NCBI GenBank assembly: GCA_024196135.1
Contig: JAMQCK010000145.1
Location: 1-50,035 of the forward strand
Direction: 5' to 3'
Source of the DNA: Pleurotus ostreatus/Saccharomyces cerevisiae fusant
Lineage: Eukaryota; Opisthokonta
Length of the DNA stretch: 50,035 bases
Within the stretch, counting starts at the first letter, position 1; every line of letters starts with the position of its first letter. The notes under the pieces are model-generated. The model did no database searches. It had not been told where the DNA came from and saw only the letters and a list, made by a program, of their open reading frames with translations. Below, in pieces: positions 33,176 through 42,800 of the stretch. A program made the position numbers and the translations under genes.

Positions 33176-33345
33176 ATTGCGCTTCATCCAACCTTCACCG
33201 TGCACGCGCGATGCATTCGATTCTCCCTGAGATCTCAAGCAACACACTGATCACGCAGGACGGTCATTTCACCGTTTCATCATCAGGTGGCAGGGACACA
33301 AGAAACGCGCCACAAACTATCCGGACGGAACAGGCAATCTCGACT

Positions 33346-33956
33346 TCAGGCTTGAAGATGCCACACAGGGTCCTCGTCCTGCCCGAGAATGTCTTTGGCC
33401 GCATCCACCAGCTGTTGCTTGAGACCTCTGGCGCGGCTGTATTCGTTGACGTTTGTTGCGATATAGACTATGACAGAGCGGCTGAGGCCATTGAGAGTGA
33501 ATGCAGGCCTGGTAACGTGAGCGGTTCGAGAATCATACAGAGGGCGAGAGGAAGTGACACGCACAGCGGTAAGTGTGGATACTTGGCTCGAAATGGCTTC
33601 TGCACGTTTATCTCGAACGCAGACGTTCGACTAATATCCTGATTCTTCATGATCCGGTCGATGAACTCGCGCAGCGTGTACATCCAACCAAGCCTATACA
33701 TCGGCGTGAAGGTGTTCTTCGTCAGGAAAACCGACAACGGTGGGAGTTCCTCTCGGGGGAGGGTCTTTGGAGGAGCCTTCTCCTGTTTGCATTGGGAAAC
33801 GTTCTTTGGCGCTTGGCTTGACGCCGTCGGCGCAGGTGTCTTTAGGTCTCGTTCCGCGGCGGCGAAAATTGATTTGAGCTCGTCAAGCCTAAGAGCGTAC
33901 GTCAGAGCAGTTCAAAGACAGTCGAGAGGAACTCCGTACGAGCGCTCTTCAGACAT
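33346..33956 (-). CDS. PPMYxLGW-family protein C, divergent member
   Basis: Three exons (33956-33940, 33888-33565, 33508-33346) of 17, 324 and 163 nt give 167 aa, with both introns in phase 2 as in A, B, E and G. The protein opens MSEERSLDELKSIFAAAERD and has a Lys/Pro linker. It then has TFTPMYRLGWMYTLREF, the equivalent of PPMYILGWYYTMDGF, and AFEINVQKPFRAKYPH, SVIVYIATNVNEYSR and LGQDEDPVWHLQA, the equivalent of REDRNPEWIR. The FP-x(n)-PPL block of other members is missing or unrecognisable. Function is unknown. Because sequence identity is low while exon lengths, phases and block order persist, C is an old member rather than a recent copy. Confidence 0.68.
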
Positions 33957-34729
33957 GATGGTAAAGTGTAAGATTGAAGATGCAGCAGGCGTCACGTAAT
34001 ATAAACAACTACATGTCCGCCACAAAGTCTATGGATCACATGCGAGCTCGTGCAAAGACGGCGATAAACAAGGCGACGAGGAGCCGGGGAGTATGTCGGG
34101 GACAATGGGTGCGAGTCGGGACGCAGTGTGTCATGCCGATTCTCTGGCGCCTGCTCAAGAGCGCGCCTCTGCGGAGTGTGCCCTCCTAGTCAAGCTACTC
34201 GATCATACGGTTCGTTGCAGGCTATGCCAGGCAGGGGTTTTGACGTGTTGACCTCCAACGGGACTGCGACCTCCGGGTACGATGCAAAATCGCTCGAAGC
34301 CACGCACGTCTTCCTCGTCGACGTGGTGTCCCGCGCGCCTGCATGACTCGGCTTCCATCGCGCACCACCCGTCCGGTCAGCAAGCCGCGCCCAGCCGCAA
34401 TGTTCGAGCGACAGTGTCGTAGGCGTCGCAGAAGGGCAGCCGGTCTTGCTGATCGAGTACGAGGGAAGCTTGAGCACGGGTTTGGACATGTTCTGCGTGC
34501 GGACGAGCAGCTGAATGCAGCGGCATGGGAAGGGCACCCGACGTGTCGTACGAAGGCATGGAGTAGCCCGGTGGTATGCAGAAGCGTCTTGAAGCTCAGG
34601 GTCCTAGATCGTGTAGCAGGGAAGACGCGTCGACGATATCGATGGGGGTTAGAAGCAGAGCTTAACTGGAGAGGTATCAGTCAGTGGGATTCAGGGCAAC
34701 ACGATCGTCACGCACTCGCTGGATCTATG
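33957..34729. other. Intergenic with unassigned open frames
   Basis: Overlapping open frames of 60-170 codons occur on both strands around 34190-34860. None shows a motif I recognise or matches another part of the window. It may be a decayed gene or insertion; the first 200 bp should include the promoter of gene C. Confidence 0.35.
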
Positions 34730-35415
34730 CTGGCTCGTCAATCCGACTTGCGGCCGCGCCGTGAGTATAGCGCTCTCATACTGTCCTCACATTGGGAGGT
34801 CAGAAGATCAGCCGCCGCCTCAGCGCCGACTCAAGAGCGAATGGGCTTGGCATAGCTAGCAAGCAATCAGCATGCTTCGTCCTCGGTTCGAAAAACGATC
34901 ACGCACCGTGTACGCAGATAATGCGAGCAGCAGGAGCCTTCGTTCGTCTCAACAGAATGGCCGTGGATAAGTAGCAAGAGAGTGACCGAGTCTGGTCGCG
35001 GAGGGGAGATCGAAGGCCGGCGATTCGGTGCATTTCAAGGCCTGCTGGAAGAAGGCTACGACGAGGACAAATCATATTACGAAAGCGCTTTCCATGCAAT
35101 ATAACAAGCTGAAGCTGAGGACGGACTTCATGACTGCGAACAACGTGAGTCCAGGTCAATCGAGCGCACGCCGGCCTCGGAACGTTGATGCGGCGACAAA
35201 GGCCGCGTGGCGAGCGCGCGATGCACCCGTGTTGAACTTCGTGCTTCATGCCGATGCCTTTTTCGAGTTGCTGGTCACAGTGCATGAAGGTCAAGGTAAT
35301 CTGAATTGGATTTTTTTAGGGGCCACAACTTTGCACAAGATAAGGGAAGAACACAACGATCGTTTTCAGACGCAAGAAAGTCGACGGACTAAAAGTCCAC
35401 CGAGCCGGCCTGCCA
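34730..35415 (+). repeat. Left arm of inverted duplication, outer part (X)
   Basis: This matches the reverse complement of about 50035-49370. Shared stretches include AGCGCTCTCATACTGTCCTC, AACAGAATGGCCGTGGATAA, TGCAATATAACAAGC and GAACACAACGATCGTTTT. A 139-codon open frame (35028-35447) is present here but interrupted in the other arm, so coding is doubtful. The source element is not recognised. Confidence 0.8.
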
Positions 35416-35697
35416 CCTATGACCGCACAGGCATGCGAGTGGTATAATACCACCCTAGGATTTACATTGACGGGAACAGGCCGCGTAACTCCGATATCCT
35501 CAAAGGAGATGCGCATTGGCGGGGGAGGCGCTTGGGGAAAATGTCGAGGTGCTCGCCTGGCTTGACCGTCTTCGCCTCTGGCGGCAGGTTGGCTTGAGCG
35601 TAACGATTCTTGAGGTCGTCGTAGCTATTATGAGGTGAGCATTCTGATTGTCTCGACGACGAGCGACGTACTCATGGCAGGATCCATGTCGGAAGGC
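35416..35697 (-). pseudogene. Broken copy of a PPMYxLGW-family gene (sister of the gene at 48771)
   Basis: On the minus strand the start ATGGATCCTGCCAT (35697) matches gene G at 48771, but one base is missing from exon 1 (16 instead of 17 nt). The second exon follows with GEHLDIFPKRLPRQCA-like coding. The PPMYILGW block reads S-M-stop-ILGW, a Tyr codon changed to TAA. Immediately after LGWY the sequence jumps to the last codons, RMPVRS and a stop, so roughly 330 bp are deleted. Three independent lesions (exon-1 frameshift, nonsense codon, internal deletion) make this a clear pseudogene. Confidence 0.88.
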
Positions 35698-35814
35698 GCG
35701 AGCTTGAGGGACGCGGGATACGGGACTACTGGTCACAGCCCAATTTTGGTTCCGGATGTGGCAGAGGTTATGCAAGACAACTGGGAAGACTCGAAGAAGA
35801 TGAGTTAACGACTG

Positions 35815-36100
35815 GTGGAAGCAAGGCGCGTGTCTTTGGGCCGGTTCGCACGTGGCGACGCGTTAGCGATGAGCGCAGCTCGAGAGCGGCGGGGCGAGGT
35901 GGCGTGCAAATGTGCACGCCATGAAAGAGGCACTTTTCGTCTCGATCGAGCGTTAGGCAGTAGAGTTGCTAGCGTCGTTCGCTGGCAGTTGAGAACAGGA
36001 GGAGCACCTACGGTCCGAGATAGTGTGAATTCAACAACCGTCGCTCGTCACGACGAGCGACAGAATTTTCAAGCTGAGGCGAACAGGCCTATCAGCCGCT
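35815..36100 (+). repeat. Intergenic repeat, copy 2 of 3
   Basis: It lies between gene D (3' end 36266) and the broken gene (start 35697). It is much closer to copy 3 (48340-48660, inverted) than to copy 1, consistent with the D/G-pseudogene pair being duplicated together with the H/G pair. Landmarks are GCGATGAGCGCAGCTCG and CGTCACGACGAGCGACAG. Confidence 0.8.
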
Positions 36101-36265
36101 TGGCTTGCAAAAAAGGCTTTGTGGCAGCAAAAAAAGTTGTCTACATCGATGCAGACGCGCTACAGAGAGGAAAAGCCTCCTCAGAGCGGGCATGCTTTCG
36201 AAGCGCGCGAAGCTGGGATCGCGTTAGGACCGAAGTTAGCGTCACAAAACAACCCACTCACCGCA

Positions 36266-36862
36266 TCACTCAGACGCTCCCTTGGGAGGATGACGGTACC
36301 ACACGGGCTCGCGGTCCTCGTTCAAGATCTTCTTGACAGCTTGAATGAACATATCATTTCGCGCAAGGTTTTGGGCACCCTCGTCGACGTTTGTTGCCAC
36401 AATCACTGTACAATGGTCGAAAGGGAGATAGATGTAGATCGTGGGCCGGGATCTGCAAAGGGTCGCAATCAGTTTCCAGGACGGTCAAAGATGAGAGCAA
36501 AGCCCGCACCTCGGGGTGGCTTTATCGAATTCTGGATACTTTTCGGCGAAACTCGGGAGGATATTCTGACGAAAAATAATGGAAGGAGGCTCGTAGCTGC
36601 CGTTGTCGAAGCGCTTGCGAAACTCCCGGATCTTGTACCTCCAGCCAAGCATATAAGGTGGCGGTTTTGTCCCAAGCACAACACCAGCCATCAGAGGGGG
36701 TATGACATCGCGAGGAAACGTGTAGTGGTAGAGGTCTTGGCGTTCTAATGGCTTTGGCATCTTTGGCTCGCCAGCCTGGCTACCGTCGGCGGGTTCCGTG
36801 GGATCTTGCTGAGAGGGAGATGAGTCATCGTCTGACTTTGGGGAAGGTGAACTCGAGGACAT
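36266..36862 (-). CDS. PPMYxLGW-family protein D (longer type)
   Basis: Two exons (36862-36510, 36452-36266) of 353 and 187 nt encode 179 aa, with exactly the same exon lengths as gene H. The protein opens with a Ser/Asp-rich tail, MSSSSPSPKSDDDSSPSQQD. It then has DLYHYTFPRDVIPPLMAGVV, PPPYMLGWRYKIREFRKRF, ILPSFAEKYPEF, HCTVIVATNVDEGAQNLARN and NEDREPVWYRHPPK. The first intron of the shorter members is absent, replaced by the acidic N-terminal extension; the phase-2 second intron is kept. No signal peptide or membrane segment is seen. The promoter carries a paired CACGTG element that is also present before H. Confidence 0.75.
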
Positions 36863-36940
36863 GTGGTTGAGTGAGAAATTGGAAGATGAACGTCGTGGGC
36901 AGAGAGCGTCTGGCAACGTGCATCCGCGCCGACGGACTAA

Positions 36941-36955
36941 TTCACGTGGCACACG
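36941..36955. promoter_or_regulatory. Double E-box upstream of gene D
   Basis: Two palindromic CACGTG hexamers (36941-36946 and 36950-36955) are separated by 3 bp and lie 78 bp upstream of the start of D. The same arrangement precedes gene H at 47476-47490. CACGTG is the core site of Cbf1/USF-type bHLH factors (established); binding here is inference. Confidence 0.55.
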
Positions 36956-37249
36956 TGTTGAACGCGTGCTCTCGTAGTTCATCTGCCTGCAATTGTGCTC
37001 AGCACTTTCAACCTGGGGTCTATACTAGAGCTCCGGCGGAGAGAATATCTTACATTAGAGAGTACAGATTTCAGGAAGTTAACAGATGTTTGAGGTGTGG
37101 CGAGCTACAACAAGGGACGAGTGTCCAGTACAGGGTCTTGCAGCCATGTCAATGTACAACGTACCGACGCTGCCTGAGCTTACCGGCGCGGGCCGTCGCA
37201 GGTCCTCTGGAAAGACGTCATATTGCTCAGCTACGGCGTACAGTCGAGT

Positions 37250-37815
37250 TCATCGAGGGTAACGATACCAGCACGGCTCTCGAGATTCTTTGAGAATCGG
37301 GCGCAGGCCTTCGATGACTTCTTCGTTCTTCGCCATCTCACGACTTTCTTCATCAGAATTGGTGGCAATGATAACCGTGCATCGCCGTGTCTCTGGGTCG
37401 ACGTACAATAACGGGACATATCTAGTAGCAGAGTTGCGTAAGCACACGACTAGGCAACAAACATTGTGGACGCACTTCGCGAGATGAGGAAACTTTTCCG
37501 CGAAAGGCTCCGCGACAGAGTGATCCCAGATCTCCTGAGGCGTCAGGTATGGGGCGTTGATGACTTGCCGTAGGAATTGCTTGTAGGGGTATCGCCAGCC
37601 GAAGAGATACATGGGTGGGCGGGTGTTGAGAACGATGGCGGCCATCAGTGGAGGGACAATATCTCGCGGAAAAGTGGCGTGGTAGAGACCGAGATGTTCT
37701 CCCGGAAGCGCCATCTGCGGCTCGCCCTCGGCTAAGGCGAGCGGTTTCCTGCAGAACTTGTGAGGGATCCATTCCGACCCGAGCGTTCACGAGCGCACTG
37801 ATGCTCCAGATCCAT
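37250..37815 (-). CDS. PPMYxLGW-family small protein E
   Basis: Three exons (37815-37799, 37748-37476, 37421-37250) of 17, 273 and 172 nt give 153 aa. The 17-nt first exon and both phase-2 introns recur. The protein opens MDLEHQKPLALAEGEPQMAL. It continues GEHLGLYHATFPRDIVPPLM, RPPMYLFGWRYPYKQFLRQV, AEPFAEKFPHLAK, RRCTVIIATNSDEESREM and LKESREPCWYRYPR. It combines the short-type gene structure and GEHL motif (A, B, G) with the FPRD[IV]VPPLM motif of the longer D/H type, so it bridges the two subgroups. It lies about 390 bp upstream of gene D on the same strand and is divergent from the TFIIS-like gene. Function is unknown. Confidence 0.75.
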
Positions 37816-38240
37816 GTTGGTGTGTTCAGTCGGGTATAGGCAGGAAGGGTGCAGACGTGAAGGCGGATGATGGACGACAAGACCAAGGAGCAGTTGCTTC
37901 CGCGTTGACTCCATGCGCCTGCCATCAATCTCCGTACGGTAAGCACCGCCGAGGACCCACAAACTGCTGCTGACCTCCCAACGAGGTATAGAGTATGCTG
38001 CTTAGTTCAGTTGACTAAGACATAAAACCATTGAGCGCTTGTCTGATCCTATGGGTGCAAGTCTTGATGTAAAAGCTGGTTGCCGAAGGAAGAACGTTTC
38101 GTGGCGTGGGAAGTGGGAAGCCAGCGAGGGACATGCACGTGGCTCGCGAGCTCGTGTCTCTTCCCGACCATCATCCCAGATTCAACCGACTTTGCGAGTA
38201 TACCTACGACTTGACCGCACTACCTTGTTGCAGCCCGACT
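37816..38240. promoter_or_regulatory. Divergent promoter region (gene E / TFIIS-like gene)
   Basis: About 425 bp separates the two start codons. No clear element was identified beyond AT-richer patches near 38010-38030. Confidence 0.35.
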
Positions 38241-39527
38241 ATGGCTTCGGAAGAACCGACATTAGACACGCTGAAGGAACACAAGGAAGGACTTATTGCG
38301 GCAGCGAACGCCAGAGACAAGGTTCGCCGACTTCTTCAACGATGTTACACGACCTATCATTTGAGAATCACAGGCTGCCCTTCTCGGTATACTTCGAAAA
38401 CTGGATGTATACACAAAACCGCCCGATGCACTCGGGGTACGTCCTTCCTGCCTTGACTTGCCACCGCAAGGCTGAATCGCGCTCTCAACCCCTTCAGCCC
38501 AGCCTCCTCGGGCTTACAGTCGGCAAGCTTCGCTACCATGAGACGGAAGAGGTAAGCGAGCGAGCGAAAGAGCTCGTAGCGCGCTGGATGGCTGCGGCAC
38601 CTGCAAGGAAGCGGCAAGAGTCGCTTTCGACTCGGAAGTCGACGCAGATCTCGCAGAAAGGTACGAGGGCCGTGCGTTCTCTAGTGTAGAATCGCTGTTG
38701 ACGAGAGCTAGAGGGCTTGCGACGATCCGGCTCGAATGTGACTAGGAGGCTTTCCACAAGTATGTGTTTGAATGAACCTTGTTCGCGTCTGATGGATACT
38801 AACGTCACCATGCAGAACGAGCCTCGTCCTCTCGCCAGCCATCGAATGCGACGAGAGAGCAGACATCCGGTGAGATGTTCGATAGCTTGGCTGTTTTTGT
38901 CGAATCTGATGTTTCCGACTTAGGTCCCGCCCGCTCAGACGGCGCGCCGAAAGAGAATATGGGCCCGCCCACAGAGCCCATTTCGCGAGGAAGGACCCTC
39001 GCTCGTGACGACAAAGGCCAGAAAAAGGCGTCCGCGTCGACCTCCTTGTCAGGGCGGAGCGCGTCTGAAGCCGTCCCCGTCAACCGCACGTCTTCCTCGA
39101 CACTGTGGACGCGCAACTTCGCGACAGATGGTCTAGGCGACGCCTCTTCGCTGCACGACGTGCCGCTCCGCGCACTCACGATTGAGCTGTTCTACGATGC
39201 TTTGGTCTCGGGTGCGGGCGATATGCGTGAGTTTCGCTCTTACTTCCTTCCCAACACGCTATGTTGCCCTCAGCTTCACGATAACCTGTACTCACCAACA
39301 CCCCAGCTTCCGACACCATCCTCCCTATAGCCACCACCATCGAGGACGGGATATACATGGAGACAGGCTCAAGTGAGGACGCATACGTACAATGTGCGCA
39401 CTTGGCGTTTATCGCTTTAGGCGCGGCGTCAACTGTCTCGACGATGCGGCGCGACCTGTTGGCGGGCATCGTCAGCGCAGATGAGTTTGTAGACCACATC
39501 GTCAACGAGGCAGCGCAAAGGACGTGA
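38241..39527 (+). CDS. TFIIS-like protein: LW domain and TFIIS central-like domain, no zinc ribbon
   Basis: Five exons (38241-38321, 38374-38436, 38498-38660, 38816-39226, 39307-39527) sum to 939 nt (312 aa). The N-terminal helical bundle reads TLDTLKEHKEGLIAAANARD, then AALLGILRKLDVYTK, LLGLTVGKLRYHETEEVSER and AKELVARW, matching the TFIIS N-terminal (LW) domain, which ends TRIGxxVxxLRKHxxxxISxLAKxLVxxW. A Ser/Lys-rich linker follows. The C-terminal part (VPLRALTIELFYDALVSGAG, then TTIEDGIYMETGSSEDAYVQ, MRRDLLAGIVSADEFVDHIV) follows the TFIIS central domain in order but is degenerate. The protein ends NEAAQRT. The zinc ribbon with its catalytic Asp-Glu, which stimulates Pol II cleavage, is absent. 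It may compete for TFIIS/Mediator partners or be decaying; both are inference. Confidence 0.72.
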
Positions 39528-39896
39528 AGGTTTGGACAATGTATTTAGCATACCACCGAGCGATGTATTAAGCCTGTCTTCCGGTATTTTGTCGCAGGAT
39601 GTCGACTTTTGGTGGCAGAAAGCTTCTTCTTCGAGCGCAAGCTCAGCTTCACAACCCAACGCCAGGGTATTATGCAAGTGCAAGAACATGTTCATATTGG
39701 CATAATTGGAGTCGAATTACAAAAACACGTGCAGGTCGAGGGACAACAGAAGAAGTAAACTGGATACCTACGCTGTGAAAGTTAGCAAAACAAACCCTTC
39801 TCGACCTCGTCAGCGGTCCGCACATCAAAGACAGGTGGACCAGACTCACCAATCTCGATAGCTACGAGGCTATCTTCTCACGTAGAACTATGCGGC
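39528..39896. other. Convergent 3' region
   Basis: About 370 bp between the TFIIS-like stop and the stop of the convergent 1411-aa gene. It presumably contains both 3' UTRs and polyadenylation sites. No gene is seen. Confidence 0.4.
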
Positions 39897-42800
39897 CTAC
39901 GTCATACGGTCAAGCAGAGACGTCCCGGCGCCTTGAATGCGGCTGCCCAAGCTCGCCTTGCCTCCACCGCGCCCCTTGCCTCGGCTGGCATTGTTATGCC
40001 CACCGCGCCCCTTCCCCTGCTTCGCCGGCGCGGGGTCGCCCAGACGGTCGCGCAACGACCCCTTGCTACTGGACGCGGCCGGCTGCTTCGCGGCTGGGGC
40101 TGACTTGTACTCCGGGTTGTACTGCATCAAGCCCCCACCGGCATGGTCGCTCCCAAAGCTGGTGTCGTAGCCACGGTCTGCGTAGTCATAGGAGTAATCA
40201 GCGTCGTAGGGATCGCCGTAGGTCGGCGACATAGAATCATACGGACCCCGCAGCGCGTCGCCTACAGTCCTGCCATACGAGGTGTCCGGTTGAGCGAAGG
40301 AGCCGCTGTTCCTCCTGTACGAGGTCGAAGGCTGCGCGTAGGGGCTAATGGGAGACGGTGGATCCGGCGACCAATGGCTGCTTTGGTATGGCCGACTACC
40401 GCTTTCCGTACGCACGCGCTGGGCCGGTCGTTCGTCGAAGTCAACATCGCGCGGACGCTTCTGGCCTGCCGCATAGTAGTCGGACGCTTCTGGCCCAGAT
40501 CCATAAGCGCGCGCCTCATAGGCGTCCATGCGATCGAAGTAGTCGCCGCCAGCAGGACGATAACGCCGATCCGAGTCCAGCGCCCGCGGACTAGCAGGTG
40601 GACTGATCTGGTAGCCTCTGAGAGGCGACGCCGGCCGATAGCTGCTCGCCGTCGAGTTGACGCGCGAGCGCGCATATTGCGGAGAAGTGGGTCTGGTATA
40701 GCTTGCAGGCGCTATCGACGTAGACACGGGAGGCGGCGGTAGCGGAGGTGTCCGTGGTCCTCGACCCGAAGGTTGTTGCGGGACCGTCAGATGCTGTTCG
40801 CGCTCGCGTTGGGCTCTGTTGATGGTGGGAGGCGCGGGGGGCTGCGCATCGGTCTGAGGTCTGCGTCGGTCCGTGGGCTTGGACGGGGCTGCGAGTCTTG
40901 CATGCGAAGTCGTCGATGCTGCCGAAGGAGGCCTCGCGCGCTCCTGAGATGTATTCGGAGCCGCGGGACGTGTGGAAGCTGGACGAGCTGCAGCCGATGA
41001 CGACGCAGACGCCGTGGGCTGAGACTGAGAAGTAGATGCCGACTGTTGCTGCTGCTGTCGTTGCTGTTGCTGCTGCGCTCGCTTCGCCTTGTTGTTGTTC
41101 TTCGACGGCACGGTCGGCGCCGGCATCTTCTCCGCAGGTGAGGGCTTGACAGACGTGCTAGACCCCGCAAGCGGCGACTCGACCGCTTCCTGCTTGACCC
41201 TCGGGGTCCCAGGACCCTTCGACTCGCTCTTGACCCTTTCCATACCAGTTGACGCGCTCGTCGACGCAGACGAAGGTCCCTTCTTCATCGGCGGTACCTC
41301 AACATATGGCTTCGGTGGCACTTTCGGCATCGACGTCTGTCCCGAGGTCGATCCCTCGCCCGACGTATTCCTCGGACGCAGACCCAGCTCCGCTGCTCGA
41401 ACAACATCGTCGGGCACGCCGAGCTTCACGTTCCCCGACAGCGGCTTCGCCTTGCCCTTGTCCTTTTTCTTCGTCGCGCTGCCCGTGGGCACGAGCGTCT
41501 GCTGCGCGACGTAGTTCCCCGTCGGCGGCGTCAAGTTATGACTCGTCTTCAGCGACGCCGCGCTCCCCGACGAGATGCTCGGAGCTGCCTGCGTTGTCGG
41601 CGTCAAGGGGGCGGGCGAGCCCATCTTGAAGTCCATGGCCGAGGCGGGCGCGGGTGGACTGGCGGACGCCATCGCGCGCCGTGCACGAATCTCCGCGGCG
41701 GTCTTCAGATTCGCAACCTCTTTGTCGTGCAGGATCTTCAGGCGCATCTCGTCCTGCTTGCGTATCAGCTCCGCGCGGTGCTCCTCCTCCGCACGCTGCT
41801 TCGCCTCCGCCTCTGCTTGTTGCTTCGCATGAGTCTCTGCTCGGTGCTTCGCCTCAGCCTCAGCTCGCTGCTTCACTTCCTCCTCGGCGCGCTTTTTCGC
41901 CTCCGCGCGCTCGGCGGCCTCTTTGCGAGCAGCCTCCTCGGCCGCAAGCCTTGCCTGCTCCTCCTTCAACACCGCCGCCTTCGCAACCAGTTCGCGCAGC
42001 CTCTCTTCTTGCGCCGCGATTGCGCGCGCTTGCTCCCGCTTCACGCGTGCTTTCTCTTGCGACGCTTTCTCCTTCTCCTGTGCAGCCTTCTCGTCCGCCA
42101 CACGCGCCCGCTCCTGCTCCGCCGCCAGCTTGATCGCCTTGTCCTTCTCCGCAGCGAGCCGCGCAGCCAGAGCATCCTTCGCCGCTTGCGCCTCCTTTGC
42201 CGCCGCATCTGCCTCCCTCGCCGCCGCTTCAGCCTGTCGTCGCTGCTGCTGGGCGTCCTCGTGATGCCGTTGTGCAGATGCTCTCGGTTCCTGAGCAGTG
42301 ACCGTCTTCGATCGAGGGTGCGATGTCGAAGCTGTCGGCTGCGTGGTAGACGCTGTATCTTGCCCGGTAGCCGATGCCTGCTGCTGGGATGCAGAGGCCT
42401 GACGTCTCGCTGCCTCGACAGCGAGAGCTGAGTTGCCGAGCGTGGATAGGCCAGGGGAGGATAAGAACGTGCCCAGGGTCGACGTGGTGGGAGACGTGGC
42501 CGGTTGCGCGACCGAGCTCAACGCAGGCGGTTGCGCGTTCGAGGAAGAGGAGGACATTTGCGTGTCAAACGGCGCGCCCACCTGCGCCAAAGACGGCTGT
42601 GACTGAGACCGGGATGGTGGCGATGGGAACCGCTTCGGCATCAGGGAGACCAGTGGCGACATCGCGGACTGCGGGGGCTGGATGGACGAGGGCTGGGATA
42701 ACCGAGTGAAGGATGGCAGCTGCTGGAACGACGGTGAGGAGGCGCCGATGTCGTTGGCTTTAGCTTGAGCTTCGCTTCCGCCGCTCTGACTGTCGCTTCC

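Noticed and set aside
34190..34860. Overlapping frames that look partly protein-like (for example one with many Ser/Pro/Thr residues on the minus strand)
   Set aside because: No domain, no consistent splice structure, and frames on both strands compete; left as unassigned sequence.
36119..36748. 209-codon frame antisense to gene D, with a similar antisense frame over H (47315-47836)
   Set aside because: They resemble each other only because D and H are duplicates; the sense strand has matching exon lengths, intron phase and conserved blocks.
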